A DNA stretch of 29,836 bases from CAZFVY01 sp964522665 (lineage in GTDB: Bacteria; Verrucomicrobiota; Verrucomicrobiia; Limisphaerales; CAZFVY01), in the NCBI GenBank assembly GCA_964522665.1, contig CAZFVY010000092.1, positions 1 to 29,836 on the forward strand. The letters are read 5' to 3'. The notes under the pieces are model-generated. The model did no database searches. It was not told where the DNA came from and saw nothing but the letters and a program-made list of their open reading frames with translations. Position 1 is the first letter of the stretch, and each line of letters begins with the position of its first letter. A program made the position numbers and the translations under genes. Shown here piece by piece: positions 23,839-29,836 of the stretch.

Positions 23839-26172
23839 ATGGCGGGCGAATCCACGGCTTGGTTGATCGCGCCAGCTGAGGAAGCTCAGCAACCGCCTTT
23901 AATCGATCGCCCGGCGGGCGAGTTGACTGTCATCATCTCGGGACTCGCGTTGGGCGGAGCCGAGAGAATCGTGCTCGACTGGGCGGCGCGAAGCCATCCT
24001 CGGTGGCGAGTTCGCCTCGTCGTCTTGCGGGACCAGGCCCAAGAATGGCCCGTCCCAACCGCCGTCCGGGTCACGCGCCTGCGGGGCCGCGACGTGCCGG
24101 AGCGATTGGCGGAAATCGGCCGCGAGGTTGCGACAAGCAGTATCCCAATCTGTCTCACGCATCTGCTCGTGCGGGCTGAGCGGGAGGCGCTCTCGAGCGG
24201 GGGCACCGTGGTGGTTCCGGCGCTGCACAACGCTCGGCGCGGCTGGCTCGAAGGCGCCGACGCGTTGACCGATTGCACACGGGTGATCGCGGTGTCCGCG
24301 GCGTGCGCGGCTGACCTTCGCGCAGCCGGTTGGATGGGTTCGATTTCGGTCATTCGTCATATTCCCCGACCAAAAGCTCCGGCTCCCGACGCGCGCGGAC
24401 GCTGGCGGCAGAGTTGGAACGTCCCGGTGGACGCGTTCGTCGTCGGCATGATCGGCGCGGTCAAGCCGCAGAAGAACTATCCGCTCGCGGTCCAAGTCTT
24501 GGGAGAACTGCGGAAAATCCGCGACGCCTATCTTGTGGTTCTGGGCGGGCCGATCGGCCGGCACGGCCGTCAGGCGTGGGAGGAAATGATCGCGGCGATC
24601 AACGCAAGCGGTCTGCGCGACCGGGTCGCGGCGCCGGGTTTCACCGCGGGGGCGTCGAAATGCCTGCCGGCGTTTGACGCATTGCTCAACACCAGCCACT
24701 ACGAGGGTTTCAATATTTCCACGGTCGAAGCCCTCGCCGGCGGCCTGCCGGTGGTGGCGAGCCAAGTCGGCGGCCAAGGCGAACTGGCTGACACGGGTCT
24801 GACGTTGCTTCCTGCCGCCGCGGCGCCAAAGAGATGGGCGGAGGCGCTGGCAGGCGCCGCGCGTGGCCGGCGCATAGCCCCGGAATGGGCGAGTTTTCCC
24901 AGTTATCGTCTCTGGACGTTGGCGCATCTGGCGCGGCCGTTTCGTCCTGCGCGGACGGTATTGTTCGTGACGGCGAACTTGAACGCGGGCGGCGCCCAAC
25001 GCTCATTGGTAAATCTTACGAAGTCGCTTCGGCGCCAGCTTCGCTTCAAGATTCTCGTCGCGGGGAATTCTACGAGCACGGCGTTCCACCGTGAATTGGT
25101 GGAGGCGGGGATCTGGGTTGAACGCTCAGACGCCACGCGGGATCCATTTGATCACGCGGAGATGGTCGTTCACAAGGTTTGCGCGGAGCGAATCGGTACG
25201 GTTTGCTTCTGGAACGTTGATCCCAAGCTCAAGCTGCTCGTCGTGAAAACGCTCGCGTTCACTAGTGTCCGCTTCGCCGATGTCAGTCCCGGCCCAAATT
25301 CGTTTGACGAGATGGAGGCTGTCGCCGAGTTTCAAAGTCTGATCGCCTATGGCGCCCGGGAGTATTACCAACGTCTGGACGCGCTGGCATTGAAGTACGC
25401 TGGGCGCGTTCCAGAGGAGTTCGCGGGAGAAGTGGCGATAATCCCGAACGGAGCGCCGCTGCCGGCGCGAGTAAAGACTGAGTACGCGTTGCGAGGACAC
25501 CCGCGCGTCGTCGTGAGTGGCCGGATCGCTCCAACGAAATTTCTCGGTGAGATCATCGAGGCCATGAGGCGCGTGTGGCGTGAGGTTCCGAGCGCCGAAC
25601 TTCATATCTTCGGCGGCGCCGAACCGCGGCATGAGGCTTACGCGCGAAGGGTGTTCGAGGCGGCCGTGAGCGAAGTGGGGACGCGAGTCTTCTTTCGCGG
25701 GCGGCGCTTCGACGCGCCGGACCGGCTCTGGGAATTTGACGCCTGCGTCGTGTTAGGCAAGCAGCAGGGATGTCCCAACGCGTTACTCGAGGCCATGGCC
25801 GCGGGAACGCCGGTGATCGCGAATGACGATGGCGGCGTCCGCGAGCAGATCGTTCATCGCCGGACGGGCCTTCTGCTCGACGGCTGCGAGCCTGAGCAGG
25901 TGGCCGCGGCGATCCGGGAAATACTCACTGACCGGGCGTTGGCAAAAAGACTCGGTGAGGCGGGGCGGCAGCATGTCGAGGCGCATTTTTCGATGGCCAA
26001 AATGACGCGCGGGTATTTACGGTTGCTCGATCGTCGCCCGTCCGCGGGCAGAGCGCTGCAAAGGCTCTTCCCGCGGTGGCGGCGGGGGACACTCCGGCCG
26101 CGGCCAGAGGTGGCGCCGACCGCGCCCAAATTGCTTGCGGCGACCGCCGGCGCGGCCCAAACCAAAAACTGA
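23839..26172 (+). CDS. Tandem two-domain GT4 glycosyltransferase
   Basis: A 777-aa protein with two consecutive GT-B (GT4-like) glycosyltransferase units. The first (about 28-345) has SGLALGGAERIVLDW at the start of its acceptor domain and HYEGFNISTVEALAGGLPVVAS in its nucleotide-sugar domain. The second (about 375-735) repeats this with TANLNAGGAQRSLVNL and GCPNALLEAMAAGTPVIAND followed by GGVREQIVHRRTGLLL. Both carry the E-x7-E type motif (EGFNISTVE, NALLE region), though the second begins CPNALLE rather than EGF. No membrane helix or signal peptide is seen. Such fusions make polysaccharide or glycan repeats by two successive transfers; sugars and acceptor are unknown. It precedes the YkuD-like gene by 26 bp on the same strand. 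Confidence 0.88.
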   Translation: MAGESTAWLIAPAEEAQQPPLIDRPAGELTVIISGLALGGAERIVLDWAARSHPRWRVRLVVLRDQAQEWPVPTAVRVTRLRGRDVPERLAEIGREVATSSIPICLTHLLVRAEREALSSGGTVVVPALHNARRGWLEGADALTDCTRVIAVSAACAADLRAAGWMGSISVIRHIPRPKAPAPDARGRWRQSWNVPVDAFVVGMIGAVKPQKNYPLAVQVLGELRKIRDAYLVVLGGPIGRHGRQAWEEMIAAINASGLRDRVAAPGFTAGASKCLPAFDALLNTSHYEGFNISTVEALAGGLPVVASQVGGQGELADTGLTLLPAAAAPKRWAEALAGAARGRRIAPEWASFPSYRLWTLAHLARPFRPARTVLFVTANLNAGGAQRSLVNLTKSLRRQLRFKILVAGNSTSTAFHRELVEAGIWVERSDATRDPFDHAEMVVHKVCAERIGTVCFWNVDPKLKLLVVKTLAFTSVRFADVSPGPNSFDEMEAVAEFQSLIAYGAREYYQRLDALALKYAGRVPEEFAGEVAIIPNGAPLPARVKTEYALRGHPRVVVSGRIAPTKFLGEIIEAMRRVWREVPSAELHIFGGAEPRHEAYARRVFEAAVSEVGTRVFFRGRRFDAPDRLWEFDACVVLGKQQGCPNALLEAMAAGTPVIANDDGGVREQIVHRRTGLLLDGCEPEQVAAAIREILTDRALAKRLGEAGRQHVEAHFSMAKMTRGYLRLLDRRPSAGRALQRLFPRWRRGTLRPRPEVAPTAPKLLAATAGAAQTKN

Positions 26173-26198
26173 ACGCTCTACCGAACGCGAGGTATCAG

Positions 26199-27080
26199 AT
26201 GGAATTAAATGCGATCGTTTATCGGAACCGGAAGTTCGTCGGGAGTCTTACGGACGGGGCCGGAATTCTCGGCCGCTCCTACCCCATCTGCGCCCAAGCG
26301 GACCCGAGCCTGGATGCGTTCGACCCGGCGCCGGGACGGTATCGCTTCGTCAGGATCGCGTTCATCCCGGCGGAGGATCAAGAGGCGACGATCGCGTACG
26401 GGCCTGCGGTGGTGTTTTTTGAGGCGGTGGAGGGGGACGCGATCACGGAGGCGGGAATGGGACGAATGGGCGGGATGGGGCTGATGGGAGATAGGCGCGT
26501 CCTTGTGCTTTACGGAGGGCAGCTTGATGGTCGAGGGCGTTTGCTGCCGACGGACGGCGGGATTCGGCTGCGGAATGACGATTTTTGGGAGTTGGTCCAG
26601 CGGGTGCGCCTTGAATCCGAGGTGATACTCAATGTCGCCGAGGCGCGTATGGGGTTCATTCGGTGGTTCACGGCGCCGCGAGTGAGCCGGCAGAGGCGTT
26701 ATTTCGTTACCTCGAGCGGATACAACCGAGGCGATCTGGACGACGACTTTGAAGACACGTTGTTCTGGATGTGGCTGTTGAGGGACCGCGGATCGTACTG
26801 CGACGAATACTATCCACCGGCGTTGCCGCCGGACTTGGGGCAAGGCGGTGACGACGACCCGGGCGCGCTCCCGTACTCGGCCGATGCCAATCTGACCGAG
26901 CCGCCGCCCCCGCCCGGCGATGGTTCCGGCCTTCCTTTGATCGATAATCCATTCGCGGACACAAACTCAACCCCGGCGTCGGCGAACGCCGAAATAAATC
27001 GCCGCGATCCGGTGGAATTGGAGGCTCCCGACCCGCCAAGCGCAAATGTCGAAAGCGGTGATCCGGGGACGTCGTACTGA
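26199..27080 (+). CDS. Putative catalytically inactive L,D-transpeptidase-like (YkuD) protein
   Basis: A 293-aa protein. The N-terminal half resembles a YkuD fold: RSYPICAQADPSLDAFDPAPGRYRF (about 26-50) matches the 'fPVs...TPpGrYrv' pattern. LYGGQLDGRGRLLPTDGG followed by IRLRNDDFWELV (104-133) aligns without gaps, from memory, with the catalytic block IHG...SHGCxRLRNED of ErfK/YbiS enzymes. Here His becomes Tyr, SHGC becomes TDGG, so the catalytic cysteine and both histidines are missing. A Met/Gly run (86-99) follows the middle strands. The C-terminal 90 residues are acidic and Pro-rich. There is no signal peptide. The start ATG (MELNAIVY) has GAGG at a good distance. The family call is inference; if right, this is a binding or structural protein, not an enzyme. 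Confidence 0.55.
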   Translation: MELNAIVYRNRKFVGSLTDGAGILGRSYPICAQADPSLDAFDPAPGRYRFVRIAFIPAEDQEATIAYGPAVVFFEAVEGDAITEAGMGRMGGMGLMGDRRVLVLYGGQLDGRGRLLPTDGGIRLRNDDFWELVQRVRLESEVILNVAEARMGFIRWFTAPRVSRQRRYFVTSSGYNRGDLDDDFEDTLFWMWLLRDRGSYCDEYYPPALPPDLGQGGDDDPGALPYSADANLTEPPPPPGDGSGLPLIDNPFADTNSTPASANAEINRRDPVELEAPDPPSANVESGDPGTSY

Positions 27081-27200
27081 GCGAACTCCGCCGCGGGCCG
27101 TAGCTGATTGTCGAATAAAGCTCCTTCCTAAACCGACTTCGCCAGGTACAGTTTATTTTGGGATGCGCGAGATCGTGGAGGCAGGCCGGTCACGACCCTT

Positions 27201-27419
27201 TCAAAGCAACTTGGCAAACTCTTCTCTCGTTACGCCAGCGTCGCGGATGAGCGCCCGTAAAGTACCTTTGGCCAATTCCTTGTGGTTGGGCACCGTTAAG
27301 CGGCGCATTTGCGGATGACGTAGTACGATGTGGCTGCCAGTCTGATGGTCCACTTGATAACCCAGCTTCTGAAACGCACGTATTGCGTCCAGCCCGGAGC
27401 AAACTGGCAAACGGCTCAC
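27201..27419 (-). CDS. hicA: HicA mRNA interferase toxin
   Basis: A 72-aa dsRBD-like toxin that cleaves mRNA when not bound by HicB. It shows the family pattern: LPVCSGLDAIRAFQKLGYQV, the catalytic His30 in QTGSHIVLRHP, then LTVPNHKELAKGTLRALIRDAG. The start ATG overlaps the hicB stop by 4 bp (ATGA), so the two are coupled. The pair is encoded opposite to the SGNH hydrolase gene. Standard length for HicA. No phage or transposon genes are near it. Confidence 0.9.
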   Translation of the reverse strand: MSRLPVCSGLDAIRAFQKLGYQVDHQTGSHIVLRHPQMRRLTVPNHKELAKGTLRALIRDAGVTREEFAKLL

Positions 27420-27628
27420 GCTGGAATCTCGATAATCTCTTCGGTAATGGAAGGTGGCGCCGGTTCACCATGTTTTTTGAGGCTTTCGAGATAGCCGATC
27501 ATGGCGTCCTTAATGTTGGCCAGCGCCTCCGCTCTTGAAGTCCCTTGCGAAACACAACCGGGAAGAGCGGGACATTCAGCCACGAAAACTCCGTCTTCGT
27601 CTGGCTCGATTACGACTCGGTATTTCAT
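27416..27628 (-). CDS. hicB: HicB antitoxin
   Basis: A 70-aa antitoxin with the partially degraded RNase H fold of HicB: MKYRVVIEPDEDGVFVAECPALPGC, the GTSRAEALANIKDAMIGYLESL helix and PPSITEEIIEIPA. It binds and blocks HicA and may regulate its own promoter; the N-terminal part does the toxin contact, and no separate DNA-binding helix-turn-helix tail is present in this short form. The start is the ATG of MKYRVVIEP; an ATG five codons upstream is possible. hicB precedes hicA, the less common order relative to hicAB, and overlaps it by 4 bp. Confidence 0.9.
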   Translation of the reverse strand: MKYRVVIEPDEDGVFVAECPALPGCVSQGTSRAEALANIKDAMIGYLESLKKHGEPAPPSITEEIIEIPA

Positions 27629-27699
27629 CGTCCCAGTTTGCATTTATCGGGTCGGAAAGTCAACCTGGGCGCTGGCAGGACAGGGCCGGACGGTTATTA

Positions 27700-27728
27700 T
27701 TGACGCCGCCAGGTGGAACCAAAAGAAT
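27700..27728 (+). promoter_or_regulatory. Candidate sigma-70 promoter of the SGNH hydrolase gene
   Basis: TTGACG (27700-27705) and AAGAAT (27723-27728) are 17 bp apart, matching 5/6 and 4/6 of consensus. The start would leave a leader of about 15 nt before the ATG at 27750, which has no clear Shine-Dalgarno sequence. Pattern match only. Confidence 0.35.
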
Positions 27729-27749
27729 TCGGCCCGATCTCAACTATTT

Positions 27750-29075
27750 ATGATGCGCTTAATTCGTGGTTCGTGGTTGCGAAATACACTGTTGGTCCTC
27801 GGGCTTGCGTCGGTCTTGGCGAGGGCGCAGTCGATCGAGGCGAAACCCGACGATCCGTTTTTCGCTAAATTCTCGCCGACGCGCGGGCCGGCGCCGGCGG
27901 GATTGGTTTTGAAGGCGGGCGATCGTCTCGCCATTTGCGGCGACTCGATCACCGAGCAACGCATGTATTCGCGGATCATCGAAACGTATTTGACGGTCTG
28001 CGTGCCGGAACTGGACGTGACCGTGAGACAGTATGGCTGGAGCGGGGAGAAGGCGGACGGGTTTCTGGGCCGCATGACCAACGACTGCCTGCGGTTTCAA
28101 CCGACGATCGCCACGACCTGTTACGGCATGAACGACCACGGCTATCGGGTGTACGAGGAGTCAATCGGCAAGCGTTATCGGGAATATCAGACGGGCATCG
28201 TTGAGGCGTTCAAGAGCGCGGGGGCGCGGGTCATCCTCGGCTCGGCGGGCTGCGTCGGCAAGAATCCGCCGTGGGGCTCGAAGGATCCGGCCGCCACCAT
28301 GGAGGCGTTGAATCTCAACCTGTGCGAATTGCGGAACATTGACGTGGAAATCGCGCGGCAGGAAGGCGTCGGATTTGCCGACGTCTTCTGGCCGATGCTG
28401 ACGGCCAATTTCACCGCGCGCCAAAAGTATGGCGAGGGCTACGCGTTGCCCGGCAAGGATGGCGTGCATCCGGGCTGGGCTGGTCATTTGGTGATGGCGT
28501 ACGCGTATCTGCGGGCGCTCGGCTTGGACGGCGAGATCGGCCGCTACACGGTCGATTTGGCGGCGGGTCACGCGATGGTATCAAAAGGGCATGAGTTGAT
28601 CGCCTTCAAGGACGGGGAATTGCGCGTCAAGAGCGCGCGCTACCCGTTTTGCACCCCAGCCGCGAATTTATCCGCCGATGATAATATTCGGTCAGGAATG
28701 TCGCTGGTGCCGTTCAATCAAGAATTGAATCGTCTGACCTTGGTGGTCAAAGGAGCGAGCGCCGCGAACTACGAGGTGACTTGGGGGGACGAAAGTCATC
28801 GCTATACCGCCGCGCAACTGGCGGCGGGAATCAACTTGGCCGAGGATTTTGTGAAGAACCCGTTTTCCGGTCCGTTTGCCAAGGTGGACGACGCCGTGGC
28901 CGCGAAGCAGGCATACGAAACGCGCCAGATCAAAGATTTGTTCCATGGGCCTGAAGGCCGGGCCGACCGGGAGAAAACCGCGAGTTTGACGGAGGAGGCG
29001 CGCGCGCCGCTGGCGGCGGCGGTCAAACGCGCGATGGTTCCCGTGACCCACTCGCTGCGGATAACTCCGCTGTAA
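27750..29075 (+). CDS. Secreted SGNH/GDSL hydrolase
   Basis: A 441-aa exported hydrolase. The signal peptide is RGSWLRNTLLVLGLASVLARA (about 6-26) with cleavage near ARA-QS. The SGNH motifs are visible: GDSIT (Ser66), GWSGEKAD (Gly block II), GMND (Asn128) and DGVHPGWAGH (Asp237, His240). Such enzymes are esterases of the GDSL family, often acting on acetylated polysaccharides. The C-terminal 190 residues form an extra domain after the catalytic core; its role is unknown. The start is the first ATG of ATGATG; a longer frame reading upstream across hicB is a shadow. A candidate promoter lies just upstream. It sits opposite to hicBA and converges with the small membrane protein gene. Confidence 0.88.
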   Translation: MMRLIRGSWLRNTLLVLGLASVLARAQSIEAKPDDPFFAKFSPTRGPAPAGLVLKAGDRLAICGDSITEQRMYSRIIETYLTVCVPELDVTVRQYGWSGEKADGFLGRMTNDCLRFQPTIATTCYGMNDHGYRVYEESIGKRYREYQTGIVEAFKSAGARVILGSAGCVGKNPPWGSKDPAATMEALNLNLCELRNIDVEIARQEGVGFADVFWPMLTANFTARQKYGEGYALPGKDGVHPGWAGHLVMAYAYLRALGLDGEIGRYTVDLAAGHAMVSKGHELIAFKDGELRVKSARYPFCTPAANLSADDNIRSGMSLVPFNQELNRLTLVVKGASAANYEVTWGDESHRYTAAQLAAGINLAEDFVKNPFSGPFAKVDDAVAAKQAYETRQIKDLFHGPEGRADREKTASLTEEARAPLAAAVKRAMVPVTHSLRITPL

Positions 29076-29128
29076 TGGCGTCTGCGATTCGACGCTCTGA
29101 CCGATGGCCCGCGCAGGATGGGAATGGG

Positions 29129-29404
29129 TCATTTGGGGTTTGATTTGAGCAGCAACTCCGCGGTGAATCCCAATACTCCCGAAACGACCATGAATATGAG
29201 CAGAAATCTCATAAGCGCGCGTTCACGCGAGGAGAAGTCTTTCCCGCCGCGCGCGCGCTGGATCGCTGACTTGATGGCGAAACTCGAAGCTAGAAGTATG
29301 GCCGCCAAAACCGGCATCCGCATGAGACCCAAAGCGTCCTCATAGTTGATCATCAAGCTGACGCCCACGTAGGCGACGACCGACGAGGCAATGATTTTTC
29401 GCAT
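29129..29404 (-). CDS. Small three-helix membrane protein of unknown function
   Basis: A 91-aa hydrophobic protein I do not recognise. Three hydrophobic stretches, about residues 4-19, 30-48 and 65-86, are separated by short charged loops (RARGGKDFSSRER). The start ATG has GGAG about 6 nt upstream on the minus strand, which is the best ribosome site in this part of the window and supports a real gene. It converges with the SGNH hydrolase gene, the ends being 53 bp apart. The name of the family and its role are unknown. Confidence 0.6.
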   Translation of the reverse strand: MRKIIASSVVAYVGVSLMINYEDALGLMRMPVLAAILLASSFAIKSAIQRARGGKDFSSRERALMRFLLIFMVVSGVLGFTAELLLKSNPK

Positions 29405-29668
29405 GTATTCTCCGGGCGTGTTGAGCTGGACTCGTCGGCTCAGTTAAGTCGGCCAACCAACGACCCAGCTTATCACAGCGTCGCGGTTTGTGCATTTTCT
29501 GAGAACAATCGGTTGGACGACGCCCGATTTCAGATTTGGCAACATACCCACCGGTGATCCTGTGAAACCTGCGAAGGGGGCCAGTTGAGGTCAAGTCGCA
29601 AGGCTAGACCCGGATTCTCGTTCGGCCAATGGCCTTTGGTTTGGCGCCCGTTGCGTGTCGAGGCGCGC

Positions 29669-29696
29669 TTGACAGCGGCGAGGCCCGACTTATCAT
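29669..29696 (+). promoter_or_regulatory. Near-consensus sigma-70 promoter of the SurA-like gene
   Basis: TTGACA (29669-29674), a 16-bp spacer and TATCAT (29691-29696) match the consensus at 6/6 and 5/6. This is the best promoter match in the window. Transcription would start near 29703, only about 4 nt before the TTG start codon at 29707. Confidence 0.6.
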
Positions 29697-29701
29697 CGGG
29701 C
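29683..29701. repeat. Inverted repeat over the -10 element
   Basis: GCCCGA (29683-29688) and TCGGGC (29696-29701) flank 7 nt and surround most of the -10 hexamer of the SurA-like promoter. Such an arrangement could be an operator. No regulator gene is visible in the window. Confidence 0.35.
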
Positions 29702-29706
29702 GCAGC

Positions 29707-29836
29707 TTGAAGAGATTTTTGGTTGTCATCTTGCTGCTGGGTTCGACCTTGGGCGCGCGGGCCTTTACCGGCACCAACGTCAATGGCATCGTCGCGATCG
29801 TCAATCAATCCGTCATTACGCTCAAGGACCTCGATC
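29707..29836 (+). CDS. SurA-like periplasmic chaperone/peptidyl-prolyl isomerase, 5' part
   Basis: The first 43 codons of a gene cut by the window end. It begins TTG-AAG and encodes a signal peptide (KRFLVVILLLGSTLGARA, cleavage after ARA) followed by VNGIVAIVNQSVITLKDLD, the typical first strand and helix of the SurA N-terminal domain, which reads VDxVVAIVNDxVIT in the family. The product would be a periplasmic folding factor for outer membrane proteins. No ATG is in frame, and no Shine-Dalgarno sequence is seen before the TTG. The domain call is based on a short stretch, so the full family is not certain. Confidence 0.7.
   Translation, partial: MKRFLVVILLLGSTLGARAFTGTNVNGIVAIVNQSVITLKDLD

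Larger units (their letters stand above)
29405..29706. other. Intergenic region before the SurA-like gene
   Basis: About 300 bp between two divergent genes. It holds the candidate SurA-like promoter (29669-29696) and the inverted repeat around its -10 element. Open frames on the minus strand here lack ribosome sites and resemble no family. I see no RNA gene or terminator with a T-run. Confidence 0.6.

Noticed and set aside
29530..29808. Minus-strand frame across the SurA-like promoter and gene start
   Set aside because: It is antisense to the signal peptide and SurA motif and has no Shine-Dalgarno sequence.
1..29836. CRISPR arrays, tRNA or rRNA genes, insertion sequences and prophage
   Set aside because: I saw no repeat-spacer pattern, no RNA gene signature, no transposase or integrase motif; nearly all of the window is occupied by protein genes.

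Overview
The window is GC-rich chromosomal DNA from a Gram-negative bacterium. Lipid A and LPS core genes (lpxK, a lipid A acyltransferase, a WaaF-type heptosyltransferase) show an outer membrane. The gene mix suggests Verrucomicrobiota, or more broadly the PVC group: a rhamnose aldolase/dehydrogenase fusion beside lutABC, an orphan MacB/FtsX permease of the ADOP type, a long-form serine acetyltransferase, a deoxyhypusine-synthase-like enzyme, and several proteins I cannot place. That assignment is inference from family recognition, not a search. I see no rRNA, tRNA, CRISPR array, transposase, integrase or phage module.

Layout. (1) 51-5476, minus strand: a five-gene sugar-acid operon, rhaM, lutA, lutB, lutC, then the aldolase/dehydrogenase fusion. 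Together these would take L-rhamnulose-1-phosphate to DHAP plus lactate, and lactate to pyruvate. Rhamnose isomerase and rhamnulokinase are not in the window. (2) 5477-5644: a divergent control region with a candidate promoter and a perfect 10-bp inverted repeat. (3) 5645-9706: a nitrilase-family amidohydrolase (plus), converging with an operon (minus) of an ADOP permease and a PIG-L/LmbE deacetylase. (4) 10032-14658, plus: three small DsrE/DsrF/DsrH-like genes, the last only 59 aa, followed by mfd. (5) 14771-15608: an overlapping pair made of an unknown small protein and a HEPN-like protein. (6) 15661-19916, minus: an envelope operon lpxK, lipid A acyltransferase, waaF, serine acetyltransferase.

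(7) 20019-21874, plus: a histidine-rich membrane fatty acid hydroxylase and a deoxyhypusine/homospermidine-synthase-like enzyme. (8) 22027-27080, plus: a low-complexity-flanked protein of unknown function, a tandem two-domain GT4 glycosyltransferase, and a protein that looks like an L,D-transpeptidase (YkuD) whose catalytic His and Cys are replaced. (9) 27201-27628, minus: a hicBA toxin-antitoxin pair. (10) 27750-29404: a secreted SGNH hydrolase and a small membrane protein, convergent. (11) 29669-29836: a near-consensus promoter and the start of a SurA-like periplasmic chaperone gene that runs off the window.

The most interesting items are the YkuD-like pseudoenzyme (26199-27080), the unplaced conserved-looking protein with an RGG-like N-terminus (22027-23775), the HEPN-linked pair (14771-15608), the reduced Dsr/Tus-like trio (10032-10937) and the SurA-like start with almost no leader (29669-29709). 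Start codons were chosen from family N-termini, overlaps and visible Shine-Dalgarno sequences; several remain uncertain and are marked.
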